Below are positions 17,094 to 23,858 of a stretch of 23,858 nucleotides of DNA, piece by piece (positions within the stretch are counted from its first letter, which is position 1; every line of letters starts with the position of its first letter). The notes beneath the pieces were generated by a model. That model was not told the origin of the DNA. It worked only from the letters and a program-made list of their open reading frames with translations, and ran no database searches. The stretch spans positions 1 to 23,858 of the forward strand of contig JAPOQV010000463.1 in the NCBI GenBank assembly GCA_026710565.1, in the 5' to 3' direction. Source of the stretch: Spirochaetaceae bacterium (GTDB lineage: Bacteria; Spirochaetota; Spirochaetia; SZUA-6; Bin103). Made by a program: the position numbers and the translations under genes.

Positions 17094-17966
17094 GTGCGGG
17101 TCCACCTGGTCGACGGCACCTTCGAGCTGTTTCGCGCCTACCACGGCGCGCCGCCCCTGCGAGCGCCGTCGGGACAGGAGGTCGGCGCGGTGGCCGGTCT
17201 GCTGCGTTCGCTGGCCGCCCTGCTCCGGCAGCGCGACGTGACCCACGTCGCCTGCGCCTTCGACAACCCCATCGAGTCGTTCCGCAACCGGCTCTTCAAG
17301 CCGTACAAGTCGAGCGCCGGCGTCCCGGAGGAGTTGCTGGCCCAGTTCGATCAGGCCGAGGAGGCCTCGCGGGCGCTGGGCATCGTCACCTGGCCTATGG
17401 ACGAGTACGAGGCAGACGACGCCCTGGCCACGGCTGCGCTGCGCTGCGCCGCGCGGCCCGAGGTCGGGCAGGTGGTGGTCTGCTCGCCGGACAAGGACCT
17501 GGCGCAGGTGGTGAACGGGGAGCGCATCGTCACCTTCGACCGCATCCGGCGCGCGGGCCGTGACGAGGCCGGCGTACGCGAGCGCTTCGGGGTGGCGCCC
17601 GCATCCGTCCCCGACTTCCTGGCGCTGGTCGGCGACGGCGCCGACGGGCTGCCGGGCATCCCGCGCTGGGGCGCCCGCTCGGCGGCGACGGTGCTGTCCC
17701 GATACGGCAGCATCGAGGCGATCCCGGAGGATACGAACGAGTGGTCCGTGCGGCCGCGCGGCGCCGAGGCGCTGGCGCGAAACCTCAACGCGGAGCGCGA
17801 CCGGGCGCTGCTGTACAAGCGCCTCGCCACCCTGGTGACCGACGTGCCGATCGCCGAGGCCGTCGGCGACCTGCGGTGGCAGGGGGCATCGCGCACGCGG
17901 CTGGAGCGCCTGTGCGCCACGCTGGGTATGGGCGAGGACGAAGTGCGGCCGCCTGGCTGGTCGTAG
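17094..17966 (+). CDS. 5'-3' exonuclease (Pol I N-terminal nuclease type)
   Basis: A 290-residue FEN-type nuclease equivalent to the 5' nuclease domain of DNA polymerase I, encoded as a free-standing protein. Metal-binding acidic residues are in place: Asp7 (HLVDGTFELFRAYH), Asp57 (ACAFDNP, then FKPYKSSAG), EYEADD (104-109), SPDKD (131-135) and VGDGADGLPGIPRWG (Asp181, Asp184), where the helix-hairpin-helix DNA-binding segment begins. It starts with GTG 27 bp after the YfiT-like gene; no ribosome binding site is visible, so translation may be coupled. Free-standing members process flaps and RNA primers. The host Pol I is not in this window. Confidence 0.88.
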   Translation: MRVHLVDGTFELFRAYHGAPPLRAPSGQEVGAVAGLLRSLAALLRQRDVTHVACAFDNPIESFRNRLFKPYKSSAGVPEELLAQFDQAEEASRALGIVTWPMDEYEADDALATAALRCAARPEVGQVVVCSPDKDLAQVVNGERIVTFDRIRRAGRDEAGVRERFGVAPASVPDFLALVGDGADGLPGIPRWGARSAATVLSRYGSIEAIPEDTNEWSVRPRGAEALARNLNAERDRALLYKRLATLVTDVPIAEAVGDLRWQGASRTRLERLCATLGMGEDEVRPPGWS

Positions 17967-18005
17967 CTTGTCGGTGATGCGGTAAACGCCTACTTTGTCG
18001 CCGCG

Positions 18006-18995
18006 ATGAGCGCCCCGACCACGACCTACCGCACGGCACGGAACCCCGCGCATATCGTGATTCCGGGTGACCATCCGCCGCACATCGCCGACTCCCCGAA
18101 ACTCTCCCGGCTCGACGGGCACCGGGTCACCGTCTTCACCGACCTGCCCGGCGGACTGGACGAGCAGGTGGAGCGCGCGCAGGACGCCGACGTCATCCTC
18201 AACTCCCGCGCCCAGGTCTCCTGGAAGGAAGACGCGCTCCGCCGGCTGCCGAAGCTGGCGCTGATCGCGACCTGCTCGATCGGCGTCGACAACATCGACC
18301 TGGACGTGGCGCGAGAGCTCGGCATCCTGGTCTGCAACCTCCCCGGCCGCACCGCCCCGATCGTCGCCGAGCACGCCGTGGCGCTGCTGATGGCCGTGGC
18401 CAAGCGCGCCGCCTTCTTCACCGAATCGATGCGCGCGGGCCGCTGGGAGCGGATGGACAACTTCTACCTGGGCGGCAAGACCCTGGGGGTGATCGGCGCC
18501 GGCGACATCGGCGGCGCCGTGGCGCGCCTGGGACGCGCGCTCGGCATGGAGGTGGCGGCCTGGACCCCGCATCCGTCGCCGCAACGGGCGGAGCGGCTTG
18601 GGGTGCGCTTCCTGGAGCTGGACGAGCTGCTGGCAACCGCCCACGCGGTGAGCATCCACGTCAAGCTCACCGACACCACCCGCGGCCTGATCGGCGCGCG
18701 CGAGCTGGCGCTGATGCGGCCCGGCGCGCTGCTGGTCAACACCGCGCGCGGTCCGGTCGTCGATGCGGCGGCGCTCAAGGCCGCCCTGGACTCCGGTCAC
18801 CTGGGCGGGGCCGGTCTGGACGTGTTCGCGGAGGAGCCGCTGCCGGCCGACGACCCGCTGCTGACCTGCGAGCAGGTGGTGCTCACGCCGCACTGCGCGG
18901 ATACCACCCCCGAGGGGGTCGACCTGCTGAACGGCGGCGCGGTCGACAACATCCTGACGTTCCTGCGCGGCGAGCCGCGCAACGTCGTCAGCTAA
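18006..18995 (+). CDS. D-2-hydroxyacid dehydrogenase family protein
   Basis: A 329-residue NAD(P)-dependent oxidoreductase of the D-isomer 2-hydroxyacid dehydrogenase family, which interconverts 2-keto and D-2-hydroxy acids. The substrate part has SIGVDNIDLDVARELGI. The Rossmann loop is GVIGAGDIGG (161-170), and the catalytic trio is Arg248 (NTARGPVVD), Glu277 (DVFAEEP) and His296 (TPHCADTTPE). After the second Rossmann strand the sequence reads AAWTPHPS, without the Asp that usually binds the NAD ribose, so NADP use is possible (inference). Glycerate/hydroxypyruvate or phosphoglycerate-like substrates are all plausible. It lies 39 bp after the exonuclease gene and 56 bp before the MFS gene. 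Confidence 0.88.
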   Translation: MSAPTTTYRTARNPAHIVIPGDHPPHIADSPKLSRLDGHRVTVFTDLPGGLDEQVERAQDADVILNSRAQVSWKEDALRRLPKLALIATCSIGVDNIDLDVARELGILVCNLPGRTAPIVAEHAVALLMAVAKRAAFFTESMRAGRWERMDNFYLGGKTLGVIGAGDIGGAVARLGRALGMEVAAWTPHPSPQRAERLGVRFLELDELLATAHAVSIHVKLTDTTRGLIGARELALMRPGALLVNTARGPVVDAAALKAALDSGHLGGAGLDVFAEEPLPADDPLLTCEQVVLTPHCADTTPEGVDLLNGGAVDNILTFLRGEPRNVVS

Positions 18996-19051
18996 CTCCG
19001 CTGAGCGCGCGACCGTCCCCGGCGGCCGGCCTCGGCCGCGACATCTGGTGG

Positions 19052-20254
19052 GTGCTCGGCGCCGACCTGATGATCTCGACCACCGTGTTCGGGGTGCAGA
19101 GCGCGGTGATGAACCTGTTCCTGCTGCGCCTGGGCTACGACGTCACCGCGGTCGGCCGTCTGCACGCGATCAGCGTGGTGATGTACGCCGCCTGCGCGGT
19201 GGTGGTGAGCGCCGGCGGCCTGCCGCTCCGGATGCACCCGCGGGCGGCGATGATGCTGGGGGCGGTGTTCGGACAGGCGAGCAACCTGCTGGTGCCGCTC
19301 GCCCTGTTCATTCCGCCGCCGGCGCGCACCCCGTTCGTCCTGTGCGTTCTGCTGCTGCGCTCGCTGGGACTGGGCCTGTACATGGTGGCGCTGCAGCCGT
19401 ACCTGATGGCCGCCTCGACCCCCAGCACCCACGCCCGCGCCTATGCCGCGTGGGCGGCGTCGGGCATGGCCGGCGGCCTGGTCGGCAGCCTGGGCGGCGG
19501 CTTCCTGTCGGCCGCCTCGGCCGACCTCCTGCGGCTCACCCAGCAGCATGCCGAGCCATTCGCCCTGACGCTGGTGCTGGTGGGGGCGGCCACGATGCCG
19601 GCGGCGCTCCTGATCTCGCGCGCGGCGGACGTCGGCCCGCAGCCGGCCCCGCGCACCGGGCAGCCGGCTCCTCCGTCGAACGAGCGGGCGCCGCTGCTGG
19701 CGATCGCGGTGATGTTCCTGATGATGTTCCTGCGCGTGATGCCCGGAGCGATCATGTACACCTACGGCAGCGTCTTCCTGGACCAGGTGCAGGGCGCCAC
19801 CTCGCAGGCGATCGGCAGCGCGTGGTCGGCCTCCATGGCGCTCGCCATCCCGCTGGTGCTGGCGTCCGCGGAGCTGATCCGCAGGTTCGGCGCCGACCGC
19901 ACGCTGTACGTCTCCATGGCGGCGGTGGCGCTGGTGATGCTGCCGATCGCCGTGTTCGACTCGCGGCCCGGGGCGCTCGTCACCCTGGTCGGCTTCAACG
20001 GCATCACCCACATCGCCCGCACCGCCATCCTGCTCACCGCCATGAGCAGCGTGTCCGGACCCTGGCGGACCAGAATGGCGGGCGCGACGGAGACGGCGGC
20101 GGCGCTGTCCTTCATCGCGGTCGGCTTCGGCGGCGGCCCGGTGATCGCCGCCTGGGGCTACGATCCGGTGTTCGTCGCCGGCTGCGCCGCGGGCGTGCTG
20201 GCGATCGTCCTCTACCGGCTCTACCGCCGCAGGTCCCCGGCGCCGGCGCAGTAG
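19052..20254 (+). CDS. Major facilitator superfamily transporter
   Basis: A 400-residue polytopic membrane protein with about twelve hydrophobic segments in two halves. The halves are joined by a hydrophilic, Pro-rich loop at about 193-213 (PQPAPRTGQPAPPSNERAP). MFS-like features include a loop motif after segment 2 (LPLRMHPRA) and AAWAASGMAGGLVGS in the fifth segment region. The GTG at 19052 is the first usable start. The frame is open further upstream (including a CTG at 19001) and would add a short stretch ending RDIWW, so the exact N-terminus is uncertain. The substrate cannot be told. Its last 34 bases overlap the convergent M20 peptidase gene. Confidence 0.85.
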   Translation: MLGADLMISTTVFGVQSAVMNLFLLRLGYDVTAVGRLHAISVVMYAACAVVVSAGGLPLRMHPRAAMMLGAVFGQASNLLVPLALFIPPPARTPFVLCVLLLRSLGLGLYMVALQPYLMAASTPSTHARAYAAWAASGMAGGLVGSLGGGFLSAASADLLRLTQQHAEPFALTLVLVGAATMPAALLISRAADVGPQPAPRTGQPAPPSNERAPLLAIAVMFLMMFLRVMPGAIMYTYGSVFLDQVQGATSQAIGSAWSASMALAIPLVLASAELIRRFGADRTLYVSMAAVALVMLPIAVFDSRPGALVTLVGFNGITHIARTAILLTAMSSVSGPWRTRMAGATETAAALSFIAVGFGGGPVIAAWGYDPVFVAGCAAGVLAIVLYRLYRRRSPAPAQ

Positions 20255-21396
20255 CGCAGGGCGGTGGCGGCGTACACGCGCGCCACGCGGGTCAGCTCTT
20301 CCACCGGGACCCGCTCGTCGACGGTGTGCGCGCCGGTGGCGCGCGGCCCGTGCGTGATGGCCGGGATCCCGGCCAGGTCGCTAAAGCTGTTGCCGTCGTC
20401 GGCGAAGCGCTTGGGGCCGCGCGGCAGAGGCGCGCCGAGCTCCGCGGCCACCGCGCGATCGAAGGCATCCACCACCGGGTGGCCGCAATCCAGCTCGAAG
20501 CCGCCGCGGACGAGCTGGAACCGGCAGTCCACCTGGATCCCCGGCGGCGTATGCCGGGCCAGGCGCTCGCGCAGCCGCCGTTCGGCCGCTTCCGGCCGGG
20601 TGCCGGGCAGCCAGCGCTGCGTCCCCTCAAGGGTGAGCTCCACCGGCGACTGGTTGAACATCTGCCCGCCCGCGACCGTGCCGATGAACACGCTGGCGCG
20701 GCCGGCCACGCCTGCGCCTTCGGCCCCGAGCTCGCCGGCCAGCTCCTTCAGGCCCAGCGTCAGCCCGGCGCCGGCGGCGATCACGTCGGGCTGCTCCGCG
20801 CCGCCCAGGACCTCGTGCATGGGCTCGCCGGCGCGCCGGACCGTGACGGCGATCACCGCGTTGCCGCGCCCGGAAACCGGCAGCGCCGCGCCCTCGTACT
20901 CGGGCAGCATCACCGCGTCGCCGGCGACGCCCGCCGCGATCATGGCGTCGAGCTGCTCGCCGTAGCCCCACGGCGCCTCGTGCAGGTCGTGCGCGGTCAA
21001 CAGCAGGCCGCCCGCCGGCAGGCCGCCGGCGTCGCGCACCGCGCGCAGCGCCTCCACCGCCGCGGCGATCCCGGCCTTCATGTCGGCCGCGCCGCTGCCG
21101 GCCAGCACGCCGCCCGCCAGCCGCGGCGGCCGGTACGGCAGGTGGACGGTGTCCAGGTGGCCGTCGAACTGCAGGGTCGGTCCGGGCCGCGCGCCGGTCA
21201 GCCGCGTGATCACGGCCGGGGCATCCGGATGGCCTGCGGCGATCCGCTCCACCTCGAAGCCGTCAGCCGCCAACAGCTCGGCCAGCCGGTCGGCGGCCGC
21301 TCCGGCCTGTCCGGTGGGGCTGGGGAGCTCCATCAGCGCGGTCGCCGTCGCCGTCAGGCGGTCCCGGTCAACCGCGTCGCGGGCGTCCACAGTCAT
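20221..21396 (-). CDS. M20 family metallopeptidase/deacylase, unusual motif
   Basis: A 391-residue protein of the M20 (ArgE/DapE/carboxypeptidase) family; these di-zinc enzymes hydrolyse peptides, N-acyl amino acids or related amides. Expected ligands are seen at His80 and Asp82 (FDGHLDTVH), Asp105 (GAADMKAG), Glu140, Glu166 or Glu168 (LPEYEGA) and His357 (GAHTVDERV). At the catalytic Glu-Glu pair the sequence reads HDLHEAPWGYG, so the general-base Glu appears to be His139. Members of the family with a changed pair exist, but activity should not be assumed. The ATG at 21396 overlaps the stop of the reductase gene (ATGA). It is last in the CULT-GNAT-AKR operon. No signal peptide, so cytoplasmic. 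Confidence 0.85.
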   Translation of the reverse strand: MTVDARDAVDRDRLTATATALMELPSPTGQAGAAADRLAELLAADGFEVERIAAGHPDAPAVITRLTGARPGPTLQFDGHLDTVHLPYRPPRLAGGVLAGSGAADMKAGIAAAVEALRAVRDAGGLPAGGLLLTAHDLHEAPWGYGEQLDAMIAAGVAGDAVMLPEYEGAALPVSGRGNAVIAVTVRRAGEPMHEVLGGAEQPDVIAAGAGLTLGLKELAGELGAEGAGVAGRASVFIGTVAGGQMFNQSPVELTLEGTQRWLPGTRPEAAERRLRERLARHTPPGIQVDCRFQLVRGGFELDCGHPVVDAFDRAVAAELGAPLPRGPKRFADDGNSFSDLAGIPAITHGPRATGAHTVDERVPVEELTRVARVYAATALRYCAGAGDLRR

Positions 21397-22340
21397 GACG
21401 CGGCGTTCCCGGCGCAGTTGGCCAGCTCTTCGAGCTGGACGGCCGACTTCACGCCGGTCACGACCGACACCACCCCCTCGCGGTCGAGCAGCCAGCGGAC
21501 CGCGTAGCAGGCCGGCGCGACGCCCGCGGCGTCCGCCTCTTCGTCGAACGGTCGCAGCCGGTCGTGAGGGATCTCCGCCGCGTCGATCCAGGCCGACTCC
21601 GCGGCGCGGCTGCCGGCCGGCGGCGTCCGGCCCGGACGGTACTTGCCGCTCAGCAGGCCGCCCGCCAGCGGCCGGTACGGGGTGATCCCGATGCCCGCCC
21701 GCCGGCAGGCCGGCAGGTAGCCGGACTCCACGTCCCGTTCCAGCCAGTTGTAGCAGGGCTGCGCCATCACCGGCGGCGCCGCCGCGCCGCCGCGGCACAG
21801 GTCGAGCATGGTGTCGATCTGGCCGGCGTCGAAGTTGGAGAATCCCCAGTGCCGGACCTTGCCGGCGCGCACCAGCCGGTCGACGGCGCCGAGCGTGTCC
21901 TCGAGCGGCGTGTCCGGGTCGGCGATGTGCAGCAGGTAGTAGTCCACGTAGTCGGTGCGCAGGCGCCTGAGGCTGGCGTCGATCTGCTGCTCGACGTGGT
22001 CGGGGCTCAGACCGGTCCCCGCGTAGTCGGCGCCGGCCGGATGGCCGCCGTCCTGCCCGCTGCCGACCGGGTTGCCGACCTTGGTGGTGACGTTTGCCCG
22101 GTCGCGCCGGCCGCGCAGCGCCTCGCCCAGGATCGTCTCGGCCACCCCGCCGGGCGACCCCAGAAAGCGGTCGTAGCCCTCGTAGATGTCGGCGGTATCG
22201 AACAGGTTGACGCCCAGGTCGAAGGCGGCGTGCACCAGGTGGATGGACTCCTGCCGCGGCACCGGCCGCCCGAACAGCATGGTCCCCAGCGTGATGACCG
22301 AAACCCCGTCCGGCATGCCGGTCAGCTCTCGTCGCTCCAT
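21393..22340 (-). CDS. Aldo/keto reductase
   Basis: A 315-residue NADPH-dependent aldo/keto reductase with TIM-barrel fold. The catalytic tetrad is complete: Asp48 and Tyr53 (NLFDTADIYEGYD), Lys87 (VTTKVG) and His138 (YYLLHIAD). Later blocks GFSNFDAGQID, QPCYNWLERDVE and GITPYRPLAGGLLSGKY match the general-stress/YajO-like branch, whose members reduce small aldehydes. The ATG at 22340 has a strong ribosome binding site AGAGGAG (complement of 22346-22352) five bases upstream. The gene starts 17 bp after the acetyltransferase stop and its TGA overlaps the peptidase start. Physiological substrate unknown. Confidence 0.92.
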   Translation of the reverse strand: MERRELTGMPDGVSVITLGTMLFGRPVPRQESIHLVHAAFDLGVNLFDTADIYEGYDRFLGSPGGVAETILGEALRGRRDRANVTTKVGNPVGSGQDGGHPAGADYAGTGLSPDHVEQQIDASLRRLRTDYVDYYLLHIADPDTPLEDTLGAVDRLVRAGKVRHWGFSNFDAGQIDTMLDLCRGGAAAPPVMAQPCYNWLERDVESGYLPACRRAGIGITPYRPLAGGLLSGKYRPGRTPPAGSRAAESAWIDAAEIPHDRLRPFDEEADAAGVAPACYAVRWLLDREGVVSVVTGVKSAVQLEELANCAGNAAS

Positions 22341-22357
22341 GATCGCTCCTCTCTGCT

Positions 22358-23581
22358 TCAGCAGTGGTCCAGCTCCCAGAGCGGCAGCCGGTACGGGAAC
22401 AGTGCCGCTGCCAGGCCGGTGTCGTCGAGCAGCGGCGGCGGCTCATCGCCGGGATGGTGGCCGAAGAGCACCTGCGCGAGCTGCCGGCGGCCGAGCATCT
22501 GCGCCGCGGCGGGACCTGCCTGCTCGACGGAAGCCTCGCCGCCCGCCAGCCGCACACGAACCGCCTGGTCGTCCTCCCGGCAGCCCAGCGTGAGCGCCCC
22601 TTCGACACCGGACGCCGCGGCCTGCCGCAGGTACCCGCCGATCGCCTGCAGGAAACGCGGCAGGCTGAAGAGCCTCATCATCTGCAAGCCGACGCCCGCG
22701 GCCTCTTCCAGCGTGATGCGCCGCCCCGCTCCGCGGCCGGCGATCACGGCGGACAGGGTCGAGGGGACCCCGTCGGGCCGGGCGGGAGGCGGCACGACCT
22801 GCACGGGCGCTCCGTCCGTGCGGCTGCCGAGCACGTGGTGCAGCAGGTGCTCCACCGCCACCGGATCGCCTGTCGCCTCGATGATGCCCGGCTTGTTGGT
22901 GCCGGCCCCCAGCACCAGGTAGCCGCGCAGGCGACCGGCGCCGGTCCGAACGCCGGCATCATCGGCCCGGTACACGGTGATCTTGGGAAGCCGGAACAGC
23001 GCGCGTGCCTGCTGCTCGTCGCGCTCCAGCCGCCACGGCTCGGCCCGATGCAGCGCCAGCAGCTCGGCCATGCCTTGCTCGTCGTCGCCCTGCGTGCTGA
23101 CCGCGAACGGAGCCGGCCGGAACCGGTCCCGGTCCGCTGCGGTGAGCATGAATGCCTCGCCCTGTGAGGCGACCGCCTCCCAGTCGGAATGGCGATAGAA
23201 CGGGAACGTGGCCCGCTCCGTCCACAGCGCCGCGACCGGGCAACCGTGCGCGACGATGACGCGGTGCGCATCGCGCAGGCATTGCGTGGCGTAGCCGCGG
23301 CGGCGGTAGTCCGGATGAGTCGCCGTGGGCGCGATCATGGCCACGCCGAACCGGTCCGGACCGGCCGCGACGATGCGCGGCGCGGCCGGCACGTGGGCGA
23401 CGATCCGGCCGTCGACCGCCACCACCCGCGACCGATACGCATGGAGGGGCGTGAACACCAGCGGGTAGTCGGTCGCGATGTGCTGGTCGGAGCCGGCGCG
23501 AAAGATCGCGTCGATCAACTCGACCACCTGCGGCAGCTCCTCGGGCCGACAGGCGCGCGGGCCGTCGACGCGGCCGCTCAT
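22358..23581 (-). CDS. GNAT acetyltransferase, Eis-like
   Basis: A 407-residue protein with an N-terminal GNAT fold and a long C-terminal part, the size and layout of the Eis family (two GNAT-like domains plus a sterol-carrier-like C-terminal domain). The acetyl-CoA signature is TATHPDYRRRGYATQCL (86-102, with RRRGYA at 93-98). LWTERATFPFYRHSDWEAV is a typical Eis-like continuation. The C-terminal region (about 290-407) fits the SCP2-like domain. Eis-type enzymes acetylate amines such as aminoglycosides or protein lysines; the natural target here is unknown. The ATG at 23581 is chosen because the frame upstream of it runs through the neighbouring CULT gene. It lies 11 bp after that gene's stop and 17 bp before the aldo/keto reductase. 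Confidence 0.85.
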   Translation of the reverse strand: MSGRVDGPRACRPEELPQVVELIDAIFRAGSDQHIATDYPLVFTPLHAYRSRVVAVDGRIVAHVPAAPRIVAAGPDRFGVAMIAPTATHPDYRRRGYATQCLRDAHRVIVAHGCPVAALWTERATFPFYRHSDWEAVASQGEAFMLTAADRDRFRPAPFAVSTQGDDEQGMAELLALHRAEPWRLERDEQQARALFRLPKITVYRADDAGVRTGAGRLRGYLVLGAGTNKPGIIEATGDPVAVEHLLHHVLGSRTDGAPVQVVPPPARPDGVPSTLSAVIAGRGAGRRITLEEAAGVGLQMMRLFSLPRFLQAIGGYLRQAAASGVEGALTLGCREDDQAVRVRLAGGEASVEQAGPAAAQMLGRRQLAQVLFGHHPGDEPPPLLDDTGLAAALFPYRLPLWELDHC

Positions 23582-23592
23582 GCTCGCGTCAC

Positions 23593-23858
23593 TCAGTTGG
23601 CGCGGCCCTGTCCAAAACGGACCAGGCGCGACTCGATCAGTCCGAAGAAGCGGTGGCCGCCCCCGGCGGAGACGAAACACCAGCCCAGGTGAGTCCCGCA
23701 CCGCCGGCACAGGGCGATCGTCCACGCGTACCCGGCGAACCACGTGAAGCGGTCGGTCTGCTCGCCCACCGTCCGGCACCCCTCCGCCGGGGCGCAGCAG
23801 GCGGTCGCGCAGTGGGCGCGGTGCGGGGTGAAGAACTCATGCCCGGGCGCGCCCCCGG
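23593..23858 (-). CDS. Cereblon-like CULT-domain protein (N-terminus beyond window)
   Basis: The last 87 residues of a gene whose start is off the right edge; it is easily missed because the ORF has no start codon in the window. Read on the minus strand from 23856, it gives a CULT (cereblon thalidomide-binding) domain: HEFFTPH near the start, then TWFAGYAWTIALCRRCGTHL, followed by GW and FFGLIESRL. The aromatic cage is complete, Trp-6-Trp-14-Trp, the same spacing as Trp380/386/400 of human cereblon and of characterised bacterial homologues. CRRC supplies one Cys pair of the zinc site; the other pair should lie just outside. CULT domains bind cyclic imides such as C-terminal aspartimide or glutarimide groups and glutarimide drugs. 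There is no sign of a Lon-like or ligase-binding part in the visible section. First visible gene of a four-gene operon. Confidence 0.85.
   Translation of the reverse strand, partial: GGAPGHEFFTPHRAHCATACCAPAEGCRTVGEQTDRFTWFAGYAWTIALCRRCGTHLGWCFVSAGGGHRFFGLIESRLVRFGQGRAN

Noticed and set aside
15345..18893. A 1182-codon open frame on the minus strand
   Set aside because: Only its last 361 codons are the DUF4432 gene. The rest is antisense to the YfiT-like, exonuclease and dehydrogenase genes and shows no family features.
21397..22608. Upstream extension of the M20 peptidase to 795 residues
   Set aside because: The extra residues are an out-of-frame reading of the aldo/keto reductase gene; the ATG at 21396 overlaps that gene's stop.
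23637..23840. A 67-residue Pro/Arg-rich frame with its own ATG at the right edge
   Set aside because: It overlaps, in another frame, the CULT-domain reading frame, which has strong motifs and only lacks a start because of the window edge.

Overview
The window is a high-GC bacterial contig end with dense, operon-like gene packing. It looks like an uncultivated, heterotrophic, possibly marine or host-associated bacterium. A spirochaete affiliation is my best guess: it rests on the style of the substrate-binding protein (signal peptide followed by a Thr-Gly-Thr-acidic stretch) and on the combination of oligopeptide/sugar ABC transporter, phytanoyl-CoA-dioxygenase-like protein and mannonate-dehydratase-like protein. 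No rRNA or other taxonomic marker is present, so this is inference. No tRNA, CRISPR array, intact mobile element or prophage was seen.

Layout, left to right. 1-158: near-homopolymeric C-rich sequence that looks like an assembly or sequencing artefact. 159-788 (+): C-terminal part of acetyl-CoA synthetase. 856-2628 (+): a solitary OLD-type ATPase/TOPRIM nuclease of lower GC than its neighbours. 2675-2989 (-): an internally deleted remnant of an AAA-ATPase/PD-(D/E)XK protein. 3061-7269 (-): DUF3179 exported protein, then a promoter, a ferredoxin-type sulfite/nitrite reductase with a C-terminal helical extension, and a small unknown protein 18 bp behind it. 7542-8966 (+): a divergent MurA/EPSP-synthase-fold enzyme.

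9056-16430 (-): an uptake and catabolism cluster. In transcription order it is a DUF4432 sugar-epimerase-fold protein, a good sigma70-type promoter, a family-5 solute-binding protein, two Dpp/Opp-type permeases, a PhyH-type dioxygenase and a UxuA-like dehydratase. Two of its junctions are ATGA overlaps, and no transporter ATPase gene is present. 16539-20254 (+), divergent from it: a YfiT/DinB-type thiol transferase, a 5'-3' exonuclease, a D-2-hydroxyacid dehydrogenase and an MFS permease.

20221-23858 (-): a tight operon that converges with the MFS gene. In transcription order it encodes a cereblon-like CULT-domain protein (cut by the window edge), an Eis-like GNAT acetyltransferase, an aldo/keto reductase and an M20 metallopeptidase with an unusual active-site motif. 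The CULT protein is the most interesting item. It keeps the three-tryptophan cage with the same spacing as human cereblon and is linked to modifying and hydrolytic enzymes, which may mean that a cyclic-imide-bearing peptide or metabolite is bound and processed. That role is inference.
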